NCBI GenBank assembly: GCA_002633005.1
Contig: NMRA01000175.1
Span: 379,831-423,324, forward strand
Direction of reading: 5' to 3'
DNA from: Phoronis australis
Taxonomy: Eukaryota > Phoronida > Phoronidae
Length of the DNA stretch: 43,494 nucleotides
Positions 31,901-36,720 of the stretch are shown here, one piece after another. Every line of letters begins with the position of its first letter. Position 1 is the first letter of the stretch. The translations under genes and the position numbers were made by a program. Below the pieces are notes generated by a model, which had not been told where the DNA came from, ran no database searches, and saw nothing but the letters and a program-made list of their open reading frames with translations.

Positions 31901-32857
31901 CTTCATTCTGATCTTAATCTGTTTTCAGCTCAGCTTAAAGATATCAACATTCACAAAGCTCGTATATCGAGCGGCGACAGTGGGTGTCTATCACCGGATA
32001 CAGCTCACAGTTCACAGTTGAGTCCGGGCTTTGTGAAACCGCAGCCAGAAATTTGTCTGCCACTGGAAACCGACGAGGGTATAGACTTATCCATTATTGA
32101 TGCTTCGGTCGTCGATTCTGATTTTGTGTCCGAGTATTGCAAAAATAACATGACAGTGCAAAATGACTTGCAAGAACAAGAGAAATGGAACAGAATGGGA
32201 AATGGGTTGTTGAATGCCAGAGCAAAACCCGAAAGAGTGTCAATGTCGTCAACAGATAAAGGGGAGCTGTCTTCCGATTATGCTGACACAGAGATTTACA
32301 AAATGAACGATAAAGAAAGGATGCTGTTAGAGTATGAACTGGAGAATCAAATGAACGAGTCTGTGATCTCGACAGGGGAGTTTGGGGTGTCAGAGGTCAG
32401 TGATGAAGAACTGATCAAAATGACTGAACGTTTAAAAACGGCAGCAAGAAAGAAATCTGTTGAAGAGAAACCTCTGATTCTAGAGAAGGGTCAGTTAAAG
32501 GAGGAGAGCGGACTCCGTGGGAGTCATCGTAGGAATGACAAAAAGCCTTGGCGTAGTCGCAGTGAGAAAACTCTCTCCACAGTAGAGCTGCTGGGCAGCG
32601 ATGATGAGTCGGAGTGTAACACGTTGAAGAGAAGTATGCCAAACTTGCATGTGATCTCCGAAGGCGGTGGGAGTCATGAACAATTAACACACCAAAGGAG
32701 TGTTCCCAGCCTGGAGGAGGAGATACTAGTGGACTTTTCTGGAGATGTGAATGGCAATGGAGCCAATAGTCAGAGGTCAAAGGTCAAGCGGATGAGCTCA
32801 GACTTAAGGACTAAGTTTAACCCACATCGGTATCGACTGAATTCTAGCGAATGTTGA
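1809..32857 (+). CDS. ADGRL: Latrophilin-like adhesion GPCR (5'-partial gene, about 24 coding exons)
   Basis: Latrophilins are cell-surface adhesion receptors that cleave themselves in the GAIN domain and signal through a tethered agonist. The architecture read here is lectin C-half, Thr/Gln-rich stalk, HormR, GAIN with GPS, 7TM, long tail. Family marks include the GPS Cys-Asn-His-Leu-Thr core, TM2 entry [10 protein letters not shown]3 [12 protein letters not shown]4-5 loop YGTDK-CWLRVDN, TM6 [12 protein letters not shown]7 [13 protein letters not shown] and tail motif SMPNL. No olfactomedin domain is present, as is usual for invertebrate members. Using one lectin exon, the 36-bp stalk exon, all four ICL3 cassettes and the 36-bp tail exon, every junction keeps frame and gives 1945 residues plus stop. 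Start codon, signal peptide and lectin N-half are outside the window. Exon limits come from consensus GT-AG sites and phase, not transcripts. Confidence 0.93.
2138..2244 (+). CDS. ADGRL: Alternative lectin exon version 2 (Gal_Lectin C-terminal half)
   Basis: Second version of the lectin half-domain, 107 bp, only 219 bp after version 1. It encodes [18 protein letters not shown] then [13 protein letters not shown]. All four cysteines are kept but the usual DPC is NPC, and one residue is missing relative to versions 1 and 3. Acceptor ...GTATCCAG|C, donor GTAAGG at 2245. Phases match version 1 (in phase 2, out phase 1). The Asp to Asn change sits in the motif contacting sugar in characterised rhamnose-binding lectins, so altered ligand preference is a reasonable inference. 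Confidence 0.88.
2245..3956. other. ADGRL: Intron between lectin exon versions 2 and 3
   Basis: 1.7 kb of AT-rich intron. I found no further lectin-exon copy and no other exon. Around 3041-3085 the minus strand has a weak tRNA B-box-like string that may be a decayed SINE. Introns between mutually exclusive exons often carry pairing RNA elements; I cannot fold the sequence, so none is called. Confidence 0.5.
3957..4066 (+). CDS. ADGRL: Alternative lectin exon version 3 (Gal_Lectin C-terminal half)
   Basis: Third version, 110 bp. It reads [15 protein letters not shown], then [12 protein letters not shown] and VRYKC, the closest of the three to the family consensus. Acceptor after a long TCTCTCTCTAG tract ending at 3956, donor GTAAGA at 4067. 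Phase 2 in, phase 1 out, as in the other two. The longest open frame over this exon is a different one, so a plain ORF search would miss it; the lectin reading only appears in the splice-defined frame. Confidence 0.88.
4639..6435 (+). CDS. ADGRL: Thr/Gln-rich mucin-like stalk exon
   Basis: A single 1797-bp exon encoding about 598 residues made almost wholly of Thr, Gln, Glu, Gly, Met and Ala, dominated by pentapeptide repeats (TTPQ-, GQTTA, MTTQQ). It follows the lectin exon in phase 1 (acceptor TTTTCCACAG at 4638) and leaves in phase 1 (donor GTAAGT at 6436). It lies outside the membrane between the lectin and HormR domains, where dense Thr predicts mucin-type O-glycosylation and an extended rod. 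Vertebrate latrophilins have a much shorter Ser/Thr-rich linker here. If the donor is not used, the frame runs on to a stop at 6534-6536. Confidence 0.85.
4704..4838 (+). repeat. 15-bp minisatellite I (TTPQT-type units)
   Basis: Nine head-to-tail 15-bp units based on ACAACACCGCAAACG, encoding Thr/Met-Thr-Thr-Pro-Gln. Sequence differences between units are few and mostly synonymous or Met/Thr swaps. Because the unit is a multiple of three, copy-number change keeps frame. Confidence 0.9.
5190..5519 (+). repeat. 15-bp minisatellite II (GQTTA-type units)
   Basis: Twenty-two units of 15 bp based on GGACAGACTACAGCG, encoding Gly-Gln-Thr-Thr-Ala with substitutions (Met, Ser, Val, Glu) scattered among units. 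It has diverged more than array III, so it is probably older, though a sub-block (TTV-TSA) is itself duplicated at about 5340-5399. Confidence 0.9.
5664..5783 (+). repeat. 15-bp minisatellite III (MTTQQ, eight identical units)
   Basis: Eight units of ATGACAACACAACAG in a row, identical at every base, encoding Met-Thr-Thr-Gln-Gln. Perfect identity implies recent expansion or ongoing gene conversion, and predicts allele-to-allele length differences in steps of five residues. Confidence 0.93.
6436..8122. other. ADGRL: Intron with possible read-through end (stop at 6534, ATTAAA at 6636)
   Basis: Sequence after the stalk donor. Read through, it adds 33 residues and a TAG-free run ending at TAA 6534-6536. 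A variant poly(A) signal ATTAAA sits at 6636-6641 with GT-rich sequence after it. This could make a short membrane-free lectin-mucin product, but no direct evidence exists. The remainder is AT-rich intron with nothing recognisable. Confidence 0.3.
8123..8158 (+). CDS. ADGRL: 36-bp stalk mini-exon
   Basis: A short symmetric phase-1 exon with acceptor TTCCATTCTAG and a perfect donor GTAAGT. It encodes [12 protein letters not shown], matching the Thr-rich style of the stalk. Its symmetry means it can be included or skipped without frame change, so it is a likely cassette. Confidence 0.7.
8159..9900. other. ADGRL: Intron before the HormR exon
   Basis: No supported exon. At 8935-9105 there is a CA-rich patch whose one frame is Thr-rich and could be a decayed stalk cassette, but it lacks a usable donor before an in-frame TAG. 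The rest is plain AT-rich intron. Confidence 0.45.
9901..10214 (+). CDS. ADGRL: Stalk end plus HormR (HRM) domain exon
   Basis: Enters in phase 1 and ends in phase 0. The first 40 or so residues finish the Thr/Pro/Arg-rich stalk; the rest is a hormone-receptor-motif domain with four cysteines in order (FCEY, KPCPF, WACSDE, SQCTAEW) and the conserved Trp of [10 protein letters not shown]. HormR sits just before GAIN in latrophilins and packs against it. Acceptor ATTTCACAG at 9900, donor GTACGA at 10215, somewhat weaker than consensus. Confidence 0.92.
10297..10463 (-). mobile_element. 157-bp MITE, copy 2 (inverted relative to copy 1)
   Basis: Body 10302-10458, starting CAGGGGCGGATCCAG and ending TAAATCCGCCACTG, with AATCC duplicated on both sides (10297-10301, 10459-10463). 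It is the reverse complement of the 419-575 element over its whole length with scattered substitutions. It lies 83 bp downstream of the HormR exon donor. Confidence 0.82.
11061..11252 (+). CDS. ADGRL: GAIN domain exon, subdomain A, part 1
   Basis: Phase 0 at both ends, 64 codons. It encodes an Ala/Ser/Thr-rich helical region ([20 protein letters not shown], then [14 protein letters not shown]) ending in a Lys/Arg-rich helix, as expected for the helical subdomain A of GAIN. Acceptor TACGCAG at 11060 has a modest pyrimidine tract; donor is GTATAT. Confidence 0.82.
11809..11992 (+). CDS. ADGRL: GAIN domain exon, subdomain A, part 2
   Basis: Begins in phase 0 and ends in phase 1. It carries the family-typical helix pattern with a Trp ([20 protein letters not shown]) and then [17 protein letters not shown], equivalent to the LL..E..A..LA segment in latrophilin GAIN domains. 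Acceptor CACTTATTTCTTCAG, donor GTAAGT, both strong. Confidence 0.88.
12222..12368 (+). CDS. ADGRL: GAIN domain exon, subdomain B, part 1
   Basis: Phase 1 in and out, 147 bp. It encodes [15 protein letters not shown], then VFPDM and [13 protein letters not shown], the beta-strand start of GAIN subdomain B. Acceptor TACTCTTTTAG, donor GTGAGT. The equivalent vertebrate segment also has an F-P-D motif. Confidence 0.88.
13181..13421 (+). CDS. ADGRL: GAIN domain exon, subdomain B, part 2
   Basis: Enters in phase 1, ends in phase 2. It encodes [18 protein letters not shown], then [12 protein letters not shown] and [18 protein letters not shown] ending in QCSYLDY, which contains the first GPS cysteine. 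These are the beta strands that form the self-cleaving fold. Donor GTAAGT at 13422. Confidence 0.92.
13741..13850. repeat. 28-30 bp imperfect tandem repeat in intron
   Basis: Three and a half units starting TTCAAAAG and ending TGAACATGAACG-like: 13741-13768, 13769-13798, 13799-13828, then a partial unit. The repeated TGAACATGAACGTTC string is nearly palindromic. Confidence 0.75.
14343..14466 (+). CDS. ADGRL: GPS motif and tethered agonist exon
   Basis: Enters in phase 2 and ends in phase 0. It carries the complete [12 protein letters not shown], later [14 protein letters not shown]. The Trp, three of the four GPS cysteines (the fourth is in the preceding exon) and the His-Leu-Thr cleavage triad are all present, so autoproteolysis between Leu and Thr is expected. 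The residues after Thr form the tethered agonist. The acceptor is TTACAGCAG, a NAGNAG site: use of the second AG removes one Ser just before the GPS Val-Tyr-Gly without changing frame. Donor GTGCGT. Confidence 0.95.
14611..14988 (-). repeat. Dispersed repeat, copy A
   Basis: Read on the minus strand, this stretch matches 27416-27757 at several long points (GAACCCT then GAAATTTGG/CC, CTTTATGCACT, TTTTAGAATGT, GGACTTTTATGATTTT, GTCACAT then AGTTAATG-like). The matches keep order over about 350 bp, so both are diverged copies of one family. Both strands have short open frames here, but these are incidental. Confidence 0.7.
15702..15805 (+). CDS. ADGRL: TM1 exon
   Basis: Phase 0 in, phase 2 out. 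It reads [17 protein letters not shown] then [16 protein letters not shown], the juxtamembrane piece and first transmembrane helix of an adhesion GPCR. Acceptor TTTCTCTATAG, donor GTGGGT. Confidence 0.93.
16364..16620 (+). CDS. ADGRL: TM2-TM3 exon
   Basis: Phase 2 in, phase 1 out. It encodes [20 protein letters not shown] (TM2), [20 protein letters not shown] (TM3), then [15 protein letters not shown] and the second-loop start [14 protein letters not shown]3 carries the Cys expected to pair with ECL2 Cys. This is the segment most diagnostic of latrophilins. Acceptor TTTATCCTTCCAG, donor GTGAGA. Confidence 0.96.
17007..17085 (+). CDS. ADGRL: TM4 and ECL2 start exon
   Basis: 79 bp, phase 1 in, phase 2 out. 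It reads [20 protein letters not shown] then YGTDK, with the codon for the next residue (His) split across the intron so that YGTDKHCW results. Two donors are nearby; GTGCGT at 17086 is the one that keeps frame into the TM5 exon. Confidence 0.9.
17725..17892 (+). CDS. ADGRL: ECL2 end, TM5 and ICL3 base exon
   Basis: Phase 2 in and out. It encodes [20 protein letters not shown] then TM5 and the basic start of the third intracellular loop ([20 protein letters not shown]). The Cys of CWL completes the extracellular disulfide. Direct splicing to the TM6 exon at 22988 gives NNM-K-AWVKG, matching the short loop of known latrophilins. Donor GTAAGT. Confidence 0.95.
18256..18333 (+). CDS. ADGRL: ICL3 cassette 1 (78 bp)
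   Basis: Symmetric phase-2 exon encoding 26 hydrophilic residues ([20 protein letters not shown] and on) with two cysteines. Acceptor TTTTGTCTCAAG, perfect donor GTAAGC. It lies between the TM5 and TM6 exons, so any translated product extends the third intracellular loop. I know of no domain like it; low-complexity polar loop. Confidence 0.75.
19180..19329 (+). CDS. ADGRL: ICL3 cassette 2 (150 bp)
   Basis: Symmetric phase-2 exon of 50 codons, acidic and Tyr/Phe-rich ([20 protein letters not shown], later [14 protein letters not shown]). Acceptor ATATCTGTTATAG is weak, donor GTAAGC strong, which suits an alternatively spliced exon. YSSV and GYQPGY offer tyrosines that could be phosphorylated, an inference only. 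Confidence 0.72.
19650..19668. repeat. (TTGA)n microsatellite
   Basis: About five uninterrupted TTGA/TGAT tetranucleotide units in the intron after ICL3 cassette 2. Confidence 0.85.
20425..20526 (+). CDS. ADGRL: ICL3 cassette 3 (102 bp)
   Basis: Symmetric phase-2 exon of 34 codons, [20 protein letters not shown] then [13 protein letters not shown]. The KRSVTF string is a plausible basophilic kinase target. Acceptor TTTTACTTTCTAG, donor GTAAGA. Confidence 0.75.
21671..22270. mobile_element. 592-bp MITE-like element flanked by TTAA
   Basis: TTAA at 21671-21674 and 22267-22270 bracket ends that are inverted repeats: left ACGAGAATGCCACCC, right (reverse complement) AGGAGCATGCCACCC, 13 of 15 matching. 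TTAA duplication is typical of Kolobok and piggyBac elements. It has no transposase. The inside is richer in CpG than the surrounding intron, holds a T13 run, one N (22023) and a palindromic TGACGTCA at about 22132. It is inserted between ICL3 cassettes 3 and 4. Confidence 0.72.
22328..22426 (+). CDS. ADGRL: ICL3 cassette 4 (99 bp, Ser-rich)
   Basis: Symmetric phase-2 exon of 33 codons: [16 protein letters not shown], a six-Ser run from an AGC/AGT trinucleotide tract, then [11 protein letters not shown]. Acceptor GTCTGTTACAG, donor GTAAGA. It ends so that the next codon is the Met that precedes AWVKG in TM6. Serine run length could vary between alleles. Confidence 0.75.
22988..23156 (+). CDS. 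ADGRL: TM6-TM7 exon
   Basis: Phase 2 in, phase 0 out. It encodes [20 protein letters not shown] (TM6), the short ECL3 (ISEETLV) and TM7 with [25 protein letters not shown] and [11 protein letters not shown] are close to invariant in latrophilins. Acceptor TATTGTTTCAG, donor GTGAGC. Confidence 0.97.
23566..23697 (+). CDS. ADGRL: Membrane-proximal cytoplasmic tail exon
   Basis: Phase 0 at both ends, 44 codons. It starts [20 protein letters not shown], equivalent to the helix-8 K-V-R-K-E-Y segment of latrophilins, with three cysteines suitable for palmitoylation, then a Ser/Thr/Pro-rich end. Donor GTAAGT. Confidence 0.92.
23879..23914 (+). CDS. ADGRL: 36-bp tail mini-exon
   Basis: Symmetric phase-0 exon, [12 protein letters not shown]. 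Acceptor TTGTATTTCTAG, donor GTAAAG. It is 181 bp after the previous exon and, being symmetric, optional. Confidence 0.6.
25692..25736 (+). CDS. ADGRL: Candidate 45-bp tail mini-exon (Cys-rich)
   Basis: Symmetric phase-0 candidate encoding [15 protein letters not shown], with acceptor AAATGTGCAG (poor pyrimidine tract) and donor GTGAAG. Frame is compatible with both neighbours. Three cysteines would add possible palmitoylation sites. Weak support: it may be a chance match. Confidence 0.25.
27416..27757 (+). repeat. Dispersed repeat, copy B
   Basis: Plus-strand relative of 14611-14988; see that entry for the shared blocks. It contains a short incidental open frame. Family unknown. Confidence 0.7.
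28073..28129 (+). CDS. ADGRL: Candidate 57-bp tail mini-exon
   Basis: Symmetric phase-0 candidate encoding [19 protein letters not shown]. The acceptor TACTGTTTCCTTAG is good, the donor GTATAT acceptable. Vertebrate latrophilin tails have an alternatively spliced segment in a similar place containing a D-I-N-S-S string, a loose resemblance only. Confidence 0.4.
30193..30265 (+). CDS. ADGRL: Cytoplasmic tail exon (basic [12 protein letters not shown] segment)
   Basis: Phase 0 in, phase 1 out, 73 bp. The frame fixed by the upstream exons reads [18 protein letters not shown]. This resembles the R-R-M-W then R-K-Q-S segment of vertebrate latrophilin tails in position and spacing, which supports the frame over the alternatives. 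Acceptor CTTTTTCCTTCCAG, donor GTAAGT. Confidence 0.75.
31076..31207 (+). CDS. ADGRL: Cytoplasmic tail exon (Ser/Thr/Pro-rich)
   Basis: Phase 1 in and out. It is the only frame without stops and it joins the previous exon exactly. It reads [20 protein letters not shown] then [19 protein letters not shown]. Acceptor GCCATGTTCAG is mediocre, donor GTAAAT. No domain recognised. An alternative acceptor at 31095 (ATCAG) would shorten it but change frame. Confidence 0.6.
31532..31717 (+). CDS. ADGRL: Cytoplasmic tail exon (basic, then acidic end)
   Basis: Phase 1 in and out, 186 bp. It ends [15 protein letters not shown] then [10 protein letters not shown], joining the last exon to give DDSTQLKDI. 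The start (acceptor GCAATTTCAG at 31531) is the choice that keeps phase with 31076-31207; a shorter start at 31627 (phase 0) would fit splicing from the upstream phase-0 exons instead. Donor GTACAA is weak, so the exact end is less sure. Confidence 0.55.
31797..31820 (+). other. Possible 24-bp tail exon with strong donor
   Basis: A perfect donor GTAAGT at 31821 follows ATTTAG|ACTCAAGG...CTAAG. In phase 0 it would encode TQGPVLSK; after the 31532-31717 exon (phase 1) it would give a stop within eight codons. The acceptor has no pyrimidine tract. Confidence 0.2.
31929..32857 (+). CDS. ADGRL: Terminal cytoplasmic tail exon with stop
   Basis: Phase 1 in; about 309 codons to TGA at 32855-32857. 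It is acidic and Ser-rich. Visible motifs: DSGCLS (31976-31993), matching the beta-TrCP DSGxxS degron; KRSMPNL (SMPNL at 32633-32647), shared with the distal tail of vertebrate latrophilins; a second similar string RSVPSLEEE 50 bp later; and a C-terminus NSSEC with Ser at -2, a possible though atypical PDZ ligand (vertebrate tails end TSL-like). Acceptor CTGTTTTCAG at 31928; a second AG at 31933 would change phase. Confidence 0.92.
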
Positions 32858-33375
32858 TAATTGCTTATATATACATGTGTAACACTTGCCAGAAGGAGTT
32901 AGTTGTGCTTGTTTCAAGTGTTCTTATGGCGAGGAGTTGAAAACTGAAATATTGTAAACGAAATGAAGATATTTTACACCAATTTCAGGATGGAGAGAAT
33001 TCAGTGGCTGGACTCGTAAATATTATCAGTAGATCATTAAAGCCATGGGCTAGACACCGCAAACTTTACACCGAGATGGAAATTAAGTCTAGTTTTAGAA
33101 CCAAAAACACGTACTGTAATTGGAAGTTCAATTAGTGACTGGACGTTGTCAATACTAGAGAACAAGAGAACAAGTCTTACATCTGGACCTAATGCATCTC
33201 ATTTGGTTATTCAGAGTATGAGGCAAGCTGCTGGTTTGTCTCTGTCCCCTGAATATTAGTCACTGTATATGTTTGTAGAATTCTGTGGCAGAAGTTGTGT
33301 GATTGTTAATGTAAACATTCAAATTTCTGAGACATTATGTCACCAAAATTAAAGTGTAAAATAATCTTTAGTGTC
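32858..33375 (+). other. ADGRL: 3' UTR of the receptor gene
   Basis: AT-rich sequence after the stop with no further exon. It probably ends a short distance after the ATTAAA at 33348. No conserved element recognised. Confidence 0.6.
33348..33353 (+). terminator. Candidate poly(A) signal ATTAAA
   Basis: Most common variant of AATAAA, about 490 bp after the stop, followed by TTTAGTGTCACAGTCTG. Another ATTAAA lies at 33782, inside the next MITE. No canonical AATAAA is seen between the stop and 33.7 kb. Confidence 0.5.
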
Positions 33376-33728
33376 ACAGTCTGATCACCATATAAGCTAC
33401 ATACAAACTTGAGTAGAGTGTTGTTTTTTAAATAACATGACGAGTCAAGTGGCTCAGCCTTTTCATAAAGTGTCTGTAGTCTGACAACCAGAAGACTGGA
33501 ACATTTAACATAATTACACTATGTTAGGAGGAGTTGTACACAGGAACTGTTACTGTCGTCATTTAACTAAATGTGTGGATTTAAAAAAATGTGCTGTATA
33601 ATAGTCACTAGTTTTGATGTAGCTACTTCAATACTCCTTGAGTTATAACTATTCCTACTGTTTTTGAACTATTTTATTGAAAGGTAATGACACTTTCTTC
33701 TTCAATTTGTGCCATGCGTGATTGTAAT

Positions 33729-33926
33729 TAAGTCGGGGGCGTAGCCAGAGTTTTTTTTTGTTCAAGTTGCGCAAACTCTAAATTAAAGTAGGTTCGTTTA
33801 TTATTGTTCGGCAATGATGGTGCTCTCCCGTAATGTATTTGATTTTGAATTCAAAGTTTTGAATTATACGAAAATAATGAATTTTGGATAGGATATACAT
33901 CGTCTGCTGGCTATGCCACTGCAAGT
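33729..33926. mobile_element. 188-bp MITE related to the 157-bp family
   Basis: Body 33734-33921, ends CGGGGGCGTAGCCAG and (reverse complement of the right end) CAGTGGCATAGCCAG, with TAAGT left and CAAGT right, 4 of 5 matching. The CAGTGGC start and 5-bp duplication resemble the 157-bp copies, but the internal sequence differs. Confidence 0.65.
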
Positions 33927-34803
33927 GATTCAGTGTAGCAGCATAGCTGATAGGAGTGAACCAGTATTCAGCTGCTTTACAGCCTACAATGAAAATGAAA
34001 TTTTGTGACAAGTTGTGTTATTGATCTTGTTATTATCTAAGAGATGTAATTAAAATTTGACTTATAATAACTTGAAGTCTGATTTCAACCCACTGAACTA
34101 GTCGAAATCACTTCCAGGAATTTCTCTAAAAGGACCCACCCATTTGCAAGGGCATAGGTAAGGTTCTCTTAATATCTATACTACACAGTTGTTACTTTCT
34201 CGGCCGATTGCAAGGGTGTGTTTTTTCCTGGAAACTTCCCTGGGTGTGTGGGGCCTGTTTTCAGTATTTGGCGTCCACGATCAGAACCATAATATAGTCG
34301 GCGGACACAGATCATAAACAACGACTTAGTTCACAGAAGCCTCACCATCTACATATAAATGTCCCGCTTTTTGACACAGGGTAACATTGACATATAAAAT
34401 CATATACTATTGCAATTCCTGCGCGATGGAGCCAAATTCTCCCGCTTTTCTAAAGAAACGGGACGTACCATGAGTTTTGGGCACCCACAATTACCCATTC
34501 AACCAATAAAACAACAAAAAACATTTGTGCGCTTTTTTGGTTGTTACATCTCCCATTCGACCGAAATATGTTGTGCTGCAGCTAACATTTCACATTTACG
34601 GTTCGGCCTAGACCAAAGTGTCCAGATTTTTATCCTTTAGTCCCGCTTTTCAATCCAGTTGTTCCGTTTTTTGGTTCTTGAATGCTGACCGTGACTAATA
34701 TGCAACAGGTATCCAACAAAAGGTCTCATTTTATGAATATTTTTATTTCCACTTTCATTTGTAACATGACAATCGTAACATACACTACATATACATGTAT
34801 CAG
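33927..34803. other. Intergenic stretch, nothing recognised
   Basis: AT-rich, no coding signal with domain similarity, no RNA gene seen. A short phrase TTGCAAGGG repeats at about 34144 and 34208. Confidence 0.5.
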
Positions 34804-36567
34804 CAGGGCTCAACATAACGAGCTTTGGAAATGCGAGCTGAAATTTTTGTCAGCTCGTATCAAGTCGCAAAATAAAACCTGAAATTTTCAAAGAATGAGA
34901 GCTGAGTTTTTACACTTCTCGGAAAATTACCTGGCAAATATAAAGCAACTCTTGTTAATCCGACCGTTATTTGGTTATTACCAAATCCAAGTTCAAAAGA
35001 GCGCCAACCGAGAACAGCCCTCCCGATGACTTGTAAGCAAGTTGCGTGAACATGGGATATGCAGAATCGATCTTTGACGCGTTTCATTAGCTCGGCCACT
35101 TTTGCAAATTTCCGGATTCGCCGAAGAAAATTTCGGGCCATGTGATAAAACGTCACAAAACACGCGGCGGTGTTTCTATTGATTCTTAAACGATCAGCTT
35201 ACCAAACTCTGTGGTGGACAAATATGTTTATATTTCGCATAAGATGTCCTTATTACATGTATCAAATATCCACGACAATACCCTTGATATCGCACTGCGG
35301 CACCGATCGGTCCCGTTGTTACCGCGCAAGCAGTCCCGGCAGACAATCGACAGTACTAAATGAAAGGGTATACCGGCTTGGCTGTGTTAAAAAGACACCG
35401 CGAACTAGCGGAGTCTAGTTTAACCTGTCCTTTTTAACAAGAAACTTGCCTTAATGAACGCACGTCTACCTGTAGGAATACCTTAGTTCTAAGAGATGAC
35501 CAGCAGCGACCGACGTACGTAAAAACCCAATCACGCTTAGGATCACGACGCCTCTGTATCGTGTGCGAAGGCCGTCGAAGTCCCGTACTTCAATCCCCCG
35601 ACCTATATTTTAACTGATATGCTTGAAGTCCGACGTCAGGGTAGCTCCGTCAGGGTAAAATCGGTCCTCCGTGCAGTAAGCAACAACTCCCAACTTTTCA
35701 AAATTTTGATTTTAACCGCCCATGCTCGGCTTACCGCCCACCCTGTTTTTTTGATTCCCAATTTAAGCGCCCTGGGCGGTAACGCGTTAGAGTACGGTAA
35801 GTCAAAATTTCAATGATTTGCTCGTCAACACATTTTCACACTTGATCGTTACAATTTATGATTTACGTGTAAGATTCCCATGTAGTAACGTCTTACGGCA
35901 TGTGTGGAAACTGTCGTCTGCGCCGGTGTCTGCAGTTGCAATGTCGAAATGGATACTTACATGTAGTTTGCGTATGGTTTCAAGTCAAAGAGCTCTAATC
36001 TTGCAACTGGTAACCAAACCCAAGGGCGTGAAACCACCAAGCAAGAGTGTGAAACTAATAAACGAAAATGGGAATTCCTTCCGAAATGGAAAGAAGATTT
36101 TGACAGGTTACGGTATAATAGCGACCAGAAATAAAATGTGTTGTGGCCCGTGGGAAAAATACGCCGACACAAACAGTTCATCTCGCGTCTGGGTCAGATG
36201 TGTTCATGTTCGAATCTTTGAAAAGTCACCAACAGTCGACGGCTCACTCAGCAGCTTATAAAAAGAATATATATAACTGAATATGGAAAACCCAGGGTAA
36301 ACTTGTAGCGTGTTCACTGTTGCAATCCAAATGCAAATACCCACTTTAATAAACTTGTGCAAAATTTAAAAGTTGTGTAATATATGCTCTTACCCATGTT
36401 TATTGAGCTTGTGCTAACAGGTATAATGTGCGACATTCACATATGTTTGAAAAGCTTAATTTGAGTTAAATTACCTTTGGACAAGTGTCTTATAGGTCAG
36501 GACAAGTCAATTTCATTTCTACTTGTCCGACTGGACAAGTTAAAATAAAAGCTAATGTCGAGCCCTG
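34804..36567. other. CpG-rich block between hAT-like ends
   Basis: The left edge reads CAGGGCTCAACAT and the right edge, reverse complemented, CAGGGCTCGACAT, both typical of hAT-type termini. No matching target duplication is visible and the sequences diverge just inside, so these may be two different elements. The inside (about 35050-36250) is richer in CpG than the rest of the window. It holds a 147-codon plus-strand frame at 35818-36261 with an internal Met (MSKWILTCSLRM) that I do not recognise; it may be chance. Confidence 0.35.
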
Positions 36568-36720
36568 CGAGTTGGGCATAATTGGATGGGATTATTGTAA
36601 CTACTTCGTTCTAACTAATGAACCCAAAATGCTTATGTCATGCGTTACAAGCATTTATGAAATTAACAATTTCGTAAGAACGGAAGAACTTATAATAATT
36701 GCTTGTTAAAAACTACATTG

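Noticed and set aside
34804-36567. A single complete hAT element with matching ends
   Set aside because: The two CAGGGCTC-type ends share only about 13 bases and flanking 8-mers do not match, so one intact element is not supported.
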